NCBI RefSeq assembly: GCF_014892575.1
Contig: NZ_JADBGI010000026.1
Coordinates: 1-64,000 of the forward strand
Direction: 5' to 3'
DNA from: Nocardiopsis coralli
GTDB taxonomy: Bacteria; Actinomycetota; Actinomycetes; Streptosporangiales; Streptosporangiaceae
DNA: 64,000 bases
Shown here piece after piece: positions 16,315 through 24,338 of this stretch; the stretch's first letter is position 1; the number at the start of each line of letters is the position of its first letter. The translations under genes and the position numbers were made by a program. The notes under the pieces are model-generated. The model worked only from the letters and a program-made list of their open reading frames with translations, did not search any database and was not told the origin of the DNA.

Positions 16315-17490
16315 ATGCCCGTGTGGCTGCTCGCGCTGCTGTTCGCGGCTCTTGTCCTGTACACCGACGACTACGTCATCGCCGGGGTCCTGCCGGAGAT
16401 CGCTGAGGACCTGGGGGTGAGCCAGGCCCAGGCGGGCCAGCTGGTCACCGTCTTCTCCGTCACCGTGGCCCTGGCCGCGCCCGTGGCCGGGGTGGGGCTG
16501 GCCGGCCTGGACCGGCGGCGTGTGTTCGGGGTGAGCCTGGCGGTGTTCGTGGCCGCCAACGTCCTGGCCGCGCTCACCCCCTCCTACGGCGTGCTGGTGG
16601 TGTTGCGTGTGGTGGCGGCCCTGGCCGCGGCGGCCACCACGCCCTCGTTGTTCGCGGTGGCCGCCGCCCGGGCTCCCGAAGGGCGTACCGGCCGCTACAT
16701 CGCCGTGGTCGCCCTGGGCGTGACCGGTTCCATCGCCGCCGGTGTACCGATCGGCACCTGGGTGGGCGGCGCGCTCGGGTGGCGGGCCACCTTCGCGCTC
16801 ATGGCGGTGCTGGGAGTGGCGGCTGCGGCGCTGATCCTGGCGACCCTGGAGCGCGCCGAACAGGACGGGCCTCCACCGTCGCTGCCCGAGCAGCTGCGGG
16901 TGCTGGTCGCCCCGGCCGTGTCACTGGGGTTGGCGGCCAACGCCCTGTTCATGACCGGGTCGATGATGCTGATGACCTATCTGGCACCCTTCACGGTGGC
17001 CCTGTCCGGGGCCGACACCACCGCGCGCGGCGCCCTGTTCGCGCTCTCGGGGCTGGCCGGCATGGTCGGGATCTGGGCCGGGGGACTGGCCGCGGACCGT
17101 TGGGGCCCCGACCGCGCCCTGGCCACGGGCGTGGGGGCCTTCCTGGCCGCCATGGCCGCCCTCGCCGTGCTCTGGGAGCTGCGTCCGGTCCCGGTGTGGA
17201 CCATGGGAGCCGTCAGTGCGCTCCTGGGCGCGGCGGCCTTCTTCACCTCCCCGGCGATCCAGGCGCGGTTGCACGCCCTGGCCGGACCGGTGGCCCCGCA
17301 GGCGCTGGCGCTCAACACCTCGGGCACCTATCTGGGTGTGGCCGGCGGCGGTGCCGTGGGCGGGGTGTTGTTGGCCGCATTCGGCCCCGGTGCCCTGCCG
17401 TTCGCCTCGGCCGGGTTCGGGGTGTGTGCCCTGCTCAGCCTGGCTCTGGCGGTACGTGTGGACCGCCGGGGCCGGGTGGAGGTGGCCTGA
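16315..17490 (+). CDS. MFS transporter (DHA1, sugar/drug efflux type)
   Basis: This encodes 391 residues and twelve membrane helices. The N-terminus LYTDDYVIAGVLPEIAEDLG and the loop GLAGLDRRRVFGVSL resemble the AraJ/Cmx chloramphenicol-resistance branch of the major facilitator superfamily. The central loop is short (ERAEQDGPPPSLPEQ). Expected to export a small molecule or drug. A GAGG ribosome-binding site precedes the ATG (aacgaggttcccatg). It follows the TetR gene by 102 bases on the same strand and could be under its control or have its own promoter. Confidence 0.85.
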   Translation: MPVWLLALLFAALVLYTDDYVIAGVLPEIAEDLGVSQAQAGQLVTVFSVTVALAAPVAGVGLAGLDRRRVFGVSLAVFVAANVLAALTPSYGVLVVLRVVAALAAAATTPSLFAVAAARAPEGRTGRYIAVVALGVTGSIAAGVPIGTWVGGALGWRATFALMAVLGVAAAALILATLERAEQDGPPPSLPEQLRVLVAPAVSLGLAANALFMTGSMMLMTYLAPFTVALSGADTTARGALFALSGLAGMVGIWAGGLAADRWGPDRALATGVGAFLAAMAALAVLWELRPVPVWTMGAVSALLGAAAFFTSPAIQARLHALAGPVAPQALALNTSGTYLGVAGGGAVGGVLLAAFGPGALPFASAGFGVCALLSLALAVRVDRRGRVEVA

Positions 17491-17560
17491 GGCCGGTCTC
17501 ACGCTCTGCTGGGCGGAAAATCGATGGTCCGGTGCAGGAATGTCTGATTAGCATGGCAGG

Positions 17561-17580
17561 TTGCATTGCACGGTCTGCAA
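17561..17580. promoter_or_regulatory. Short inverted repeat upstream of the DHA2 exporter
   Basis: TTGCA-N10-TGCAA lies 58 bases before the GTG at 17638 in a locally less GC-rich patch, with a second TTGCA directly after the first. It could be a promoter/operator region; weak evidence. Confidence 0.3.
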
Positions 17581-17637
17581 AAATCATCCCCCGGGCAGAC
17601 CGCCGCCACCGACCACCACGACACTCCGAGGACACCT

Positions 17638-19110
17638 GTGACCGGGCAGCCCACCCCACCCGCCGCCGAGGCGGCCGAACCGTCGCGAAACCCGCGTGCG
17701 GACCGATTCGTCATTCCACTGTTGTTGGTCTCGGCCTTCATCGTCATCCTCAACGAGACGATCATGGGTGTGGCCCTGCCTGCCCTGAACCGCGACCTGG
17801 GGATCTCGGTGGACACCGGCCAGTGGTTGACCTCGGCGTTCATGCTGGTCATGGCCGTGGTCATCCCGGTGACCGGTTATCTGTTGCAGCGTTTCCACAT
17901 CAGGCAGGTCTTCATCACCGCGATGAGCCTGTTCTCCCTGGGCACGCTCATCTGCTTCCTGGCCCCCGGCTTCTCCGTGCTGCTGATGGGGCGCATCGTG
18001 CAGGCCTCGGGCACGGCGATCATGATGCCGTTGCTGATGACCACGGTGCTGAACATGGTCCCGGCCGACCGGCGCGGGCGCACCATGGGCAACATCTCCA
18101 TCGTCATGTCGGTGGCCCCGGCGGTGGGCCCGACCATCTCGGGTCTGATCCTGAACGTGCTCGACTGGCGTTGGCTCTTCGGGCTGGTGCTGCCCATCGC
18201 CCTGGGCGGGCTGCTGCTGGGCGCGCTGTTCATCCGCAACGTCACCGAACCGCGTGCGGCCAGCATCGACGTGCCTTCCGTGCTGGTCTCGGCCATGGCC
18301 TTCGGCGGGCTGGTCTACGGATTCTCCAGCCTGGGCAAGGCCGCCGGGGCCGACCCGGTGATCCCGCCGTGGGCGACCATCGCGGTCGGCGCGGTGGCGC
18401 TGGTGGTGTTCGTCTCGCGCCAGCTGCGCCTGCAGCGCGGCGACCGTGCCCTGCTGGACCTACGGGTGTTCCGTTCGCGCCAGTTCTCCATCTCCATCGG
18501 CCTGGTGGGGGTCAGTTTCATGGCGCTGTTCGGCACGCTGATCCTGCTGCCGGTCTACATGCAGTACGTGCTGGGCCTGGACACCCTGGCGACCGGGCTG
18601 GTCATGCTGCCCGGCGGTCTGGTCATGGGCCTGCTCGCCCCGTTCGTGGGGCGCCTGTACGACCGGGTGGGGCCGCGTCCGCTGGTGATCCCCGGTTCGG
18701 CCCTGGTCTCGGTGGTGCTGTGGACGATGGTCTTCGTCTTCGGCACCGACACCGATCCGGCGGTCGTGGTGGCCACGCACGTGGTCATGAGCATCGGCCT
18801 GGGCCTGATGTTCACGCCGCTGCTGACCGGCGCGCTGGGGTCGCTCGACAAGAAGCTGTACTCGCACGGCAGTGCCGTGGTCGGCACCATCCAGCAGGTG
18901 GCCGGGGCCGCGGGCACGGCCACCTTCACCACCGTCATGACGGCGACCGCGGCGGGCCTGGCCGCGGGCGGAATGGGTGAGGTCGCCGCGCAGGCGGCCG
19001 GCATCAACACCGCCTTCACCATCGGCGCGGTGATGTCCGTGCTGGCCTTCGGCGCGACCTTCTTCGTGCGGCGGGTGGCCACCGCCCCGGAGGAGGCCCC
19101 GGCGCACTGA
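17638..19110 (+). CDS. MFS drug exporter, DHA2 (EmrB/QacA) family, 14 helices
   Basis: This encodes 490 residues with fourteen predicted membrane segments. The first helix region ends FIVILNETIMGVALPALNRD, the DHA2 motif D1 type, and the motif C-like VMSVAPAVGPTISGLIL is in helix 5. Proton-driven export of hydrophobic drugs or a secreted metabolite is expected. The GTG at 17638 has GAGG 6 bases upstream; an earlier TTG (17566) would add a His-rich tail and has no good site. No dedicated regulator is adjacent. A strong hairpin follows the stop. Confidence 0.87.
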   Translation: MTGQPTPPAAEAAEPSRNPRADRFVIPLLLVSAFIVILNETIMGVALPALNRDLGISVDTGQWLTSAFMLVMAVVIPVTGYLLQRFHIRQVFITAMSLFSLGTLICFLAPGFSVLLMGRIVQASGTAIMMPLLMTTVLNMVPADRRGRTMGNISIVMSVAPAVGPTISGLILNVLDWRWLFGLVLPIALGGLLLGALFIRNVTEPRAASIDVPSVLVSAMAFGGLVYGFSSLGKAAGADPVIPPWATIAVGAVALVVFVSRQLRLQRGDRALLDLRVFRSRQFSISIGLVGVSFMALFGTLILLPVYMQYVLGLDTLATGLVMLPGGLVMGLLAPFVGRLYDRVGPRPLVIPGSALVSVVLWTMVFVFGTDTDPAVVVATHVVMSIGLGLMFTPLLTGALGSLDKKLYSHGSAVVGTIQQVAGAAGTATFTTVMTATAAGLAAGGMGEVAAQAAGINTAFTIGAVMSVLAFGATFFVRRVATAPEEAPAH

Positions 19111-19128
19111 CGCCACCGCTGTTCACGT

Positions 19129-19160
19129 GCGGCCCCGGGGGGATCGTCCCCCGGGGCCGC
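19129..19160. terminator. Hairpin terminator after the DHA2 exporter
   Basis: GCGGCCCCGGGGG pairs perfectly with CCCCCGGGGCCGC (13 bp) around a 6-base loop, 18 bases past the stop. There is no T-run. It separates the exporter from the TIGR03086 gene. Confidence 0.7.
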
Positions 19161-19248
19161 TGGTGTACGTTGGCCCGGGCCCGGAGGCCGGTGAACAGGC
19201 CGGTTCGGGCCCGAACCACACACCAAGACCACCGGGGGGTGCGCACCG

Positions 19249-19821
19249 ATGAGTGCACTGATCGATCTGCACGGCACGGCGATGGCCGAGTTCGACCGCC
19301 GCGTCAAGTCCGTCTCGCTGACCGACTGGGCGCTGGAGACGCCGTGCGCGGACTGGGACGTGCACGACCTGGTCAACCACCTGACCACGGAGCAGCTGTG
19401 GGTGCCGCACCTGGTGACCGGCGTGCGCATCGAGGAGATCGGGGACCGTTTCGACGGCGACAACCTGGGCGAGGAGCCGGTGGCGACCTGGGAGCTGGCC
19501 GCCCGTGAGGCGCGTACCGCCTGGTTGGCGCCCTCCTCGCTGGAGGCGACGGTGCACCTGTCCTTCGGCGACGCCCCGGCCGAGCTGTACCTGTGGCAGA
19601 TGACCTTCGACCTGACCGTGCACGCCTGGGACCTGGCGCGGGCGCTGGGCTCGGACGAGAGGCTGGACGCGGACCTGGTCGAGAACGTGTACGCGTGGGC
19701 GCAGGGGCAGGGTTTCGGTGAGTCCAACGCCTATGCGGGCATCTTCGACGAGCCCGTGGCGGTGGCCGAGGACGCTCCGGTGCAGGACCGCCTCGTCGCG
19801 CTGACGGGCCGCCGCCCCTGA
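19249..19821 (+). CDS. TIGR03086 family DinB-like metal-binding protein
   Basis: This encodes 190 residues. The fold is the mycothiol maleylpyruvate isomerase N-terminal/DinB four-helix type: WALETPCADWDVHDLVNHLT (about residues 25-44) supplies the first His, and MTFDLTVHAWDLARALG (about residues 118-134) the second His with an acidic partner. Members bind a divalent metal and some use mycothiol as cofactor; most, like this one, have no assigned substrate. It stands alone between two hairpin/operator regions. A possible -10 TACGTT occurs about 80 bases upstream. Confidence 0.83.
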   Translation: MSALIDLHGTAMAEFDRRVKSVSLTDWALETPCADWDVHDLVNHLTTEQLWVPHLVTGVRIEEIGDRFDGDNLGEEPVATWELAAREARTAWLAPSSLEATVHLSFGDAPAELYLWQMTFDLTVHAWDLARALGSDERLDADLVENVYAWAQGQGFGESNAYAGIFDEPVAVAEDAPVQDRLVALTGRRP

Positions 19822-19884
19822 GCCCTGTGCCGGGGTGAAGCCTGCCGCGGCCGCGCCTTCGCCGTGTCGGTTTCGGTGCGTGTG

Positions 19885-19903
19885 CACAGTGCAACAGACT
19901 GTG
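19885..19903. promoter_or_regulatory. Inverted repeat upstream of the molybdoenzyme operon
   Basis: CACAGT-N7-ACTGTG is a 6+7+6 perfect inverted repeat 37 bases before the first start codon of the operon. It may be an operator; no regulator gene is adjacent. Confidence 0.4.
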
Positions 19904-19940
19904 TGGCGTCGTCGAGGTCGAGAACGAGGGGGCGGCGCCG

Positions 19941-20447
19941 GTGGAGGCCACCATCATCCTGCACGTGGACGGGGTCCGGCGAGAGCTGACCGTGGACACA
20001 CGCACCACCCTGCTGGACGCGTTGCGCGACCGGTCGGGGGAGTACTCGCCCAAGAAAGGGTGTGACCACGGCCAGTGCGGGGCCTGCACGGTCCTGGTCG
20101 GCGGTCGGCGCATCCTGTCCTGCCTGGCGTTGGCGGTGGCCTGCGACGGCGACGAGGTGACCACCGCGGCCGGGTTGGCGGGCGGTGAGGACGGCCCCCA
20201 CCCCCTGTCCCGGGCCTTCGTGGAACACGACGCGTTCCAGTGCGGGTACTGCACCCCCGGTCAGGTCTGTTCGGGTGTGGGGGTGCTCGCCGAACTGGAG
20301 GCGGGCATGCCCAGCCACGCCGCCGCCCACCCCGGCGACCCGGTGGAGGCCACCGACGCCGAGATCCGTGAGCGCATGAGCGGCAACCTGTGCCGGTGCG
20401 GCGCCTACCCGGCGATCGTGGCTGCGGTGCGGGAGGTGGCCCGGTGA
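19941..20447 (+). CDS. Xanthine/aldehyde oxidoreductase [2Fe-2S] subunit (PaoA/YagT-like)
   Basis: This encodes 168 residues. The plant-type ferredoxin motif GCDHGQCGACTVLV with a further Cys in ILSCLAL (about residues 40-65) binds one [2Fe-2S] cluster, and FQCGYCTPGQVCSG plus NLCRCGAYPAIV (about 105-155) bind the second. It passes electrons from the molybdenum centre to the FAD subunit. Unlike E. coli PaoA there is no twin-Arg signal, so a cytoplasmic location is likely. Its stop overlaps the GTG of the next gene by 4 bases, the first of two such couplings in this three-gene operon. Confidence 0.93.
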   Translation: MEATIILHVDGVRRELTVDTRTTLLDALRDRSGEYSPKKGCDHGQCGACTVLVGGRRILSCLALAVACDGDEVTTAAGLAGGEDGPHPLSRAFVEHDAFQCGYCTPGQVCSGVGVLAELEAGMPSHAAAHPGDPVEATDAEIRERMSGNLCRCGAYPAIVAAVREVAR

Positions 20448-21436
20448 AGCCCTTCCGCTACACCCGGGCCCGGGACGCCGCCTCTGCGGTGGCGACCGTC
20501 GCGGCCGATCCCGGGGCCCGTTTCCTGGCCGGGGGCACCAACCTGGTCGACCACCTCAAACTCGGGGTGGCCGAGCCCGACCACCTGGTGGACGTGCGCG
20601 GGGCCGTGGACGGCAGTGTCACCGAGCTGGCCGACGGACGTGTGCGTGTGGGCGCGGCGGTGGCCAACAGCGATCTGGCAGCCCACCCGCTGGTGCGTGC
20701 GCGTTACCCCGTCCTCTCGGCCGCCCTGTCGTCGGGGGCGTCCGGGCAGTTGCGCAACGCCGCCACCACCGGCGGGAACCTGTTGCAGCGCACGCGCTGC
20801 CCCTACTTCCAGAACACCGCGACCCCCTGCAACAAGCGCGATCCCGGCAGCGGGTGCGGGGCCCTGCACGGACACGGGCGCGACAACGCGGTCCTGGGCA
20901 CCTCCGAGCGGTGTGTGGCCACCCATCCCTCCGACATGGCGGTGGCGCTGGCCGCGTTGGGCGCCGAGGTGCGCTTGTTGACGGGTGAGGGCGAGCGCGG
21001 GGTTCCGGTCAGCGGCCTGTACCGGCTCCCCGGCGACCGTCCCGAGCAGGACACGGTGCTCGAGCAGGGCGACCTGATCACCGCCGTGGACCTGCCGGCG
21101 TTGCCGTGGGTGCGGCGTTCGGCCTACCGCAAGGTGCGCGAACGGGCCTCGTACGCGTTCGCCCTGGTGTCGGTGGCTGCCGCCCTGCGGATCGAGGAGG
21201 GCCGTGTGGTGCGGGTGCGCCTGGCGTTGGGCGGCGTGGCACCGATGCCGTGGCGGGCCCACCACGCGGAGGAGGCTCTGGTGGGCAGGCCGGCCACCGA
21301 GGAGGTCTTCCGAGAGGCGGCACGGTCCGAGTTCGCCCAGGCACGCCCGGGCCGCGACAACGCCTTCAAGGTGCCCTTGGCGGTGAACACGGTCGGTGCG
21401 GTGTTGCGGTCGTTGGCCCAGGAGGAGGGCGCATGA
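20444..21436 (+). CDS. Xanthine/aldehyde oxidoreductase FAD subunit with [4Fe-4S] insertion (PaoB/YagS-like)
   Basis: This encodes 330 residues. FAD-binding text FLAGGTNLVDHLKLG (about residues 26-40) and the family motif NAATTGGNLLQRTRCPYF are present. A Cys-rich insertion follows: RCPYF, PCNKRDPGSGCGA and SERCVATHPSD. It matches the extra [4Fe-4S] site known in PaoB-type subunits and distinguishes them from ordinary xanthine dehydrogenase FAD subunits. GTGA overlap with the upstream gene fixes the start; ATGA overlap with the downstream gene fixes the end. Confidence 0.93.
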   Translation: MKPFRYTRARDAASAVATVAADPGARFLAGGTNLVDHLKLGVAEPDHLVDVRGAVDGSVTELADGRVRVGAAVANSDLAAHPLVRARYPVLSAALSSGASGQLRNAATTGGNLLQRTRCPYFQNTATPCNKRDPGSGCGALHGHGRDNAVLGTSERCVATHPSDMAVALAALGAEVRLLTGEGERGVPVSGLYRLPGDRPEQDTVLEQGDLITAVDLPALPWVRRSAYRKVRERASYAFALVSVAAALRIEEGRVVRVRLALGGVAPMPWRAHHAEEALVGRPATEEVFREAARSEFAQARPGRDNAFKVPLAVNTVGAVLRSLAQEEGA

Positions 21437-23532
21437 GCGGCGTGGAGCAGGGGGCGCTGGGGCGCCCCGACGAGCGTGTGGAGGGCTGGGACAAGGTCGC
21501 CGGACGTGCCCGGTACGCCTACGAACAGCCGGTGCCGGCGCTGTATGTGCACCCGGTGCTCTCGACGGTGGCGCGCGGCCGTGTGCTGGCGGTGGACACC
21601 GGGCCGGCGCGGGCGTCGGCGGGGGTGGAGGCGGTGCTCACGCACGAGAACGCCGAGCGCCTGGCCGACACCTCGGACGCGGAGTTCGCTGTGCTGCAGG
21701 GGCCCCACATCGGGTTCTGCGGTCAGATCGTGGCGGCGGTGGTGGCCCGGACCCCGGAGGAGGCGCGCCGGGGCGCCGACCTGGTGCAGGTGCGGGAGTA
21801 CGCCGAGGAACACGACGTGGTGCTGGGGCCGGGGCATCCGCGGCTGTACTGCCCCGATGAGCTCAACGCCTATCCGGAGGCCGACACCCGGCAAGGTGAT
21901 CCGGCCGCGGCGCTGGAGCGGGCGCCAGTGGTGCTGGACCGGACCTACCGCACCCCCATGGAGCACAACAACCCGATGGAGCCGCACGCGTGCACGGTGC
22001 TCTGGGAGGAGGGGACCGGGGGCGGGTCGTTGACGGTGTACGACTCCACGCAGGGTGTGCACCCGGTGCGCGAGAGCCTGGCGCAGGTGTTGGGGCTGCA
22101 CGCCGAGCAGGTGCGTGTGGTCTCCGAGCACGTGGGCGGCGGGTTCGGTTCCAAGGGTTCGCCGCACGCCCACAACGTGGTGGCGGCCCTGGCAGCGCGG
22201 GCCGTGCCGGGGCGGTGGGTCAAGCTCGCCCTGACACGGCAGCAGATGTTCACCCTGGTGGGGCACCGTACGCCCACGATCCAGCGGGTGCGGCTCGGTG
22301 CGGCCCGCGACGGGGTGCTCTCGGCAGTGGTGCACGACGTGGAGGAGCACACCTCCACCGTCAAGGAGTTCGCGGAGCAGAGCGCGGTGTGCACGCGCAT
22401 GATGTACGCGGCGCCGCACCGGCGCACCACCCACCGGCTGGCCGCTCTGGACGTGCCGATCCCGTTCTGGATGCGTGCGCCGGGCGAGACGCCGGGCATG
22501 TTCGCGTTGGAGTCGGCGCTGGACGAGTTGGCGTGCGAGCTGGCGATGGACCCGATCGTGCTGCGTGAGCGCAACGAACCCGATCTGGACCCGGAGACGG
22601 GTGCGCCCTGGTCGGACCGCAGGCTGGTGCAGTGCCTGCACGAGGGGGCGCGGCGTTTCGGATGGGCCGGGCGCGACGGTCGTGCGCGCAGCCGGCGTGA
22701 GGGCGAGTGGTGGGTGGGTACCGGGGTGGCCTCGGCGGTCTATCCGCACTTCGTCAACCCGGGCTCGGAGGTGGAGATCGTGCACGGGCAGGGGGTGTAC
22801 ACGGTCTCGATCGGTGCGGCCGACATCGGTACGGGTGCGCGCACGGTGTTGGGGCAGATCGCGGCGGATGCGCTGTCGGTCCCGGCCGAGCGGGTGCGGG
22901 TGCGTATCGGTGACACCGCGTTGCCGCCGGCGACCGTGGCCGGGGGCTCGGCGGGCACGTCCTCGTGGGGGTCGGCGGTGGTGGCAGCGGCCCGGGCGTT
23001 GCGGGAGGAGCACGGCAGCGAGCCGGGGGAGGGCGCGCGTGCGCGGGCGGGCACACCCGAGGACGCGGTGGCGCCCGGGTACTCGGTGTACTCCTTCGGC
23101 GCGCACTTCGTGGAGGCGCGTGTGCATGCCGACACCGGGGAGGTGCGGGTGCCGCGCATGTACGGGTTGTTCTCGGTGGGCCGGGTACTCAACCCGCGGT
23201 TGGCGCGTTCGCAGCTGGTGGGCGGGATGGTGATGGGGCTGTCGATGGCCCTGCACGAGCACACGGTGATGGACGCCCGGCTGGGGCACGTGGTCAACCA
23301 CGATCTGGCCCAGTACCACGTGGCCGCGCATGCCGATGTTCAGCAGGTGGAGGCCGAGTGGTTGGAGGGCGCGGACGTGCGGGCCACGCCGATGGGTTCG
23401 CGCGGTGTCGGTGAGATCGGGATCGTGGGTGCGGCCGCTGCGGTGGCCAACGCCGCCCACCACGCCACGGGGGTGCGGGTGCGCAACCTTCCGCTGACGC
23501 CGGACCGGTTCCTGGTCGGTCCGCGCGAGTAG
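21433..23532 (+). CDS. Xanthine/aldehyde oxidoreductase molybdopterin subunit (PaoC/YagR-like)
   Basis: This encodes 699 residues, close to PaoC. The molybdopterin cytosine dinucleotide-binding domains are recognised by EHVGGGFGSKGSPHAHNVVA (about residues 232-251), WMRAPGETPGMFALESALDE and GVGEIGIVGAAAAVANA near the C-terminus, whose Glu is the catalytic base of this family. With the two upstream subunits it should form a molybdenum hydroxylase oxidising aldehydes or N-heterocycles. The physiological substrate is not readable. No XdhC/PaoD insertion factor is in the window, so maturation genes must be elsewhere. The gene ends 7 bases before a convergent acyltransferase. Confidence 0.93.
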   Translation: MSGVEQGALGRPDERVEGWDKVAGRARYAYEQPVPALYVHPVLSTVARGRVLAVDTGPARASAGVEAVLTHENAERLADTSDAEFAVLQGPHIGFCGQIVAAVVARTPEEARRGADLVQVREYAEEHDVVLGPGHPRLYCPDELNAYPEADTRQGDPAAALERAPVVLDRTYRTPMEHNNPMEPHACTVLWEEGTGGGSLTVYDSTQGVHPVRESLAQVLGLHAEQVRVVSEHVGGGFGSKGSPHAHNVVAALAARAVPGRWVKLALTRQQMFTLVGHRTPTIQRVRLGAARDGVLSAVVHDVEEHTSTVKEFAEQSAVCTRMMYAAPHRRTTHRLAALDVPIPFWMRAPGETPGMFALESALDELACELAMDPIVLRERNEPDLDPETGAPWSDRRLVQCLHEGARRFGWAGRDGRARSRREGEWWVGTGVASAVYPHFVNPGSEVEIVHGQGVYTVSIGAADIGTGARTVLGQIAADALSVPAERVRVRIGDTALPPATVAGGSAGTSSWGSAVVAAARALREEHGSEPGEGARARAGTPEDAVAPGYSVYSFGAHFVEARVHADTGEVRVPRMYGLFSVGRVLNPRLARSQLVGGMVMGLSMALHEHTVMDARLGHVVNHDLAQYHVAAHADVQQVEAEWLEGADVRATPMGSRGVGEIGIVGAAAAVANAAHHATGVRVRNLPLTPDRFLVGPRE

Positions 23533-23539
23533 GGCGTTC

Positions 23540-24211
23540 TCAGCCCTGTTCGGGGGAGTCGTTGTAGCCGGGGGCGCGTTCCTGGCCGGACAGGTCGGCG
23601 ATGGCGTCCATGACCTCGTCGGTGATGACGCGGCGGGCCTTGCCGGGGGCGAGGTGGTCGTAGCCGGTGGAGAAGTCCAGGGGTTCGCCGAAGCTGACGC
23701 CGAAGTGGTGGGGGCGGGGCACGTTGCTGCCGATGGGCTGCACGTCCGGGGTGCCGGACAGGGCCACGGGCACGATCGGGGCCTTGGACTCCATGGCCAG
23801 GTGGGCGATGCCGGTGCGGCCGCGGTAGAGGCGGCCGTCGCGCGAGCGGGTGCCCTCGGGGTAGACCACGCACGCCTCGCCCTCGGCCAGGCGCTCGAGC
23901 ATCATGTCGAGGGTGAGCATGGCGTCGCGTGCGCTGTCGCGGCGCACGGGCATGGCGCCCAGGGTGCCGAAGGTGGTGCGGGTGGCCCAGCCCTTGAGTC
24001 CGCGGCCCTCGAAGTAGTCGCTCTTGGCCAGGAACCGGACCGGGCGCTGGGGCAGGGACAGGGGGATGACGACGCTGTCGACGAACGACAGGTGGTTGCT
24101 GGCCAGCAGGACCGGGCCCTCGGCGGGAACGTTCTCCCGGCCCTGGACGGTCGGTCGGCAGGCCGCCCGGGCGATGGTCGCCGCGGTCCGGCGCAGCGCA
24201 CCGTAGAGCAC
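23540..24211 (-). CDS. 1-acyl-sn-glycerol-3-phosphate acyltransferase (PlsC family)
   Basis: This encodes 223 residues, normal for PlsC. Motif I is ASNHLSFVDSVVI (HX4D, about residues 41-53), motif II includes FLAKSDYFEGRGLKGW, and motif III is VVYPEGTRSRDGRLYRGRTG (about 119-138). It acylates lysophosphatidic acid at the membrane in phospholipid synthesis. The GTG at 24211 is preceded by AAGGGGG at good spacing; an upstream in-frame ATG would add a Cys/Pro-rich tail foreign to the family. Monocistronic as far as can be seen. Confidence 0.9.
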   Translation of the reverse strand: MLYGALRRTAATIARAACRPTVQGRENVPAEGPVLLASNHLSFVDSVVIPLSLPQRPVRFLAKSDYFEGRGLKGWATRTTFGTLGAMPVRRDSARDAMLTLDMMLERLAEGEACVVYPEGTRSRDGRLYRGRTGIAHLAMESKAPIVPVALSGTPDVQPIGSNVPRPHHFGVSFGEPLDFSTGYDHLAPGKARRVITDEVMDAIADLSGQERAPGYNDSPEQG

Positions 24212-24338
24212 ATGTCCCCCTTGTGAGCAGGTCGGTACAACCATCCCAATGTAAGGGGTGACCGGCGGGTAACCATGAGCTGGCGCACAGAAGGTGCCGC
24301 AGCTCACCCTGCATGCCCGGGGCGGGTGGGGCGTGCGG

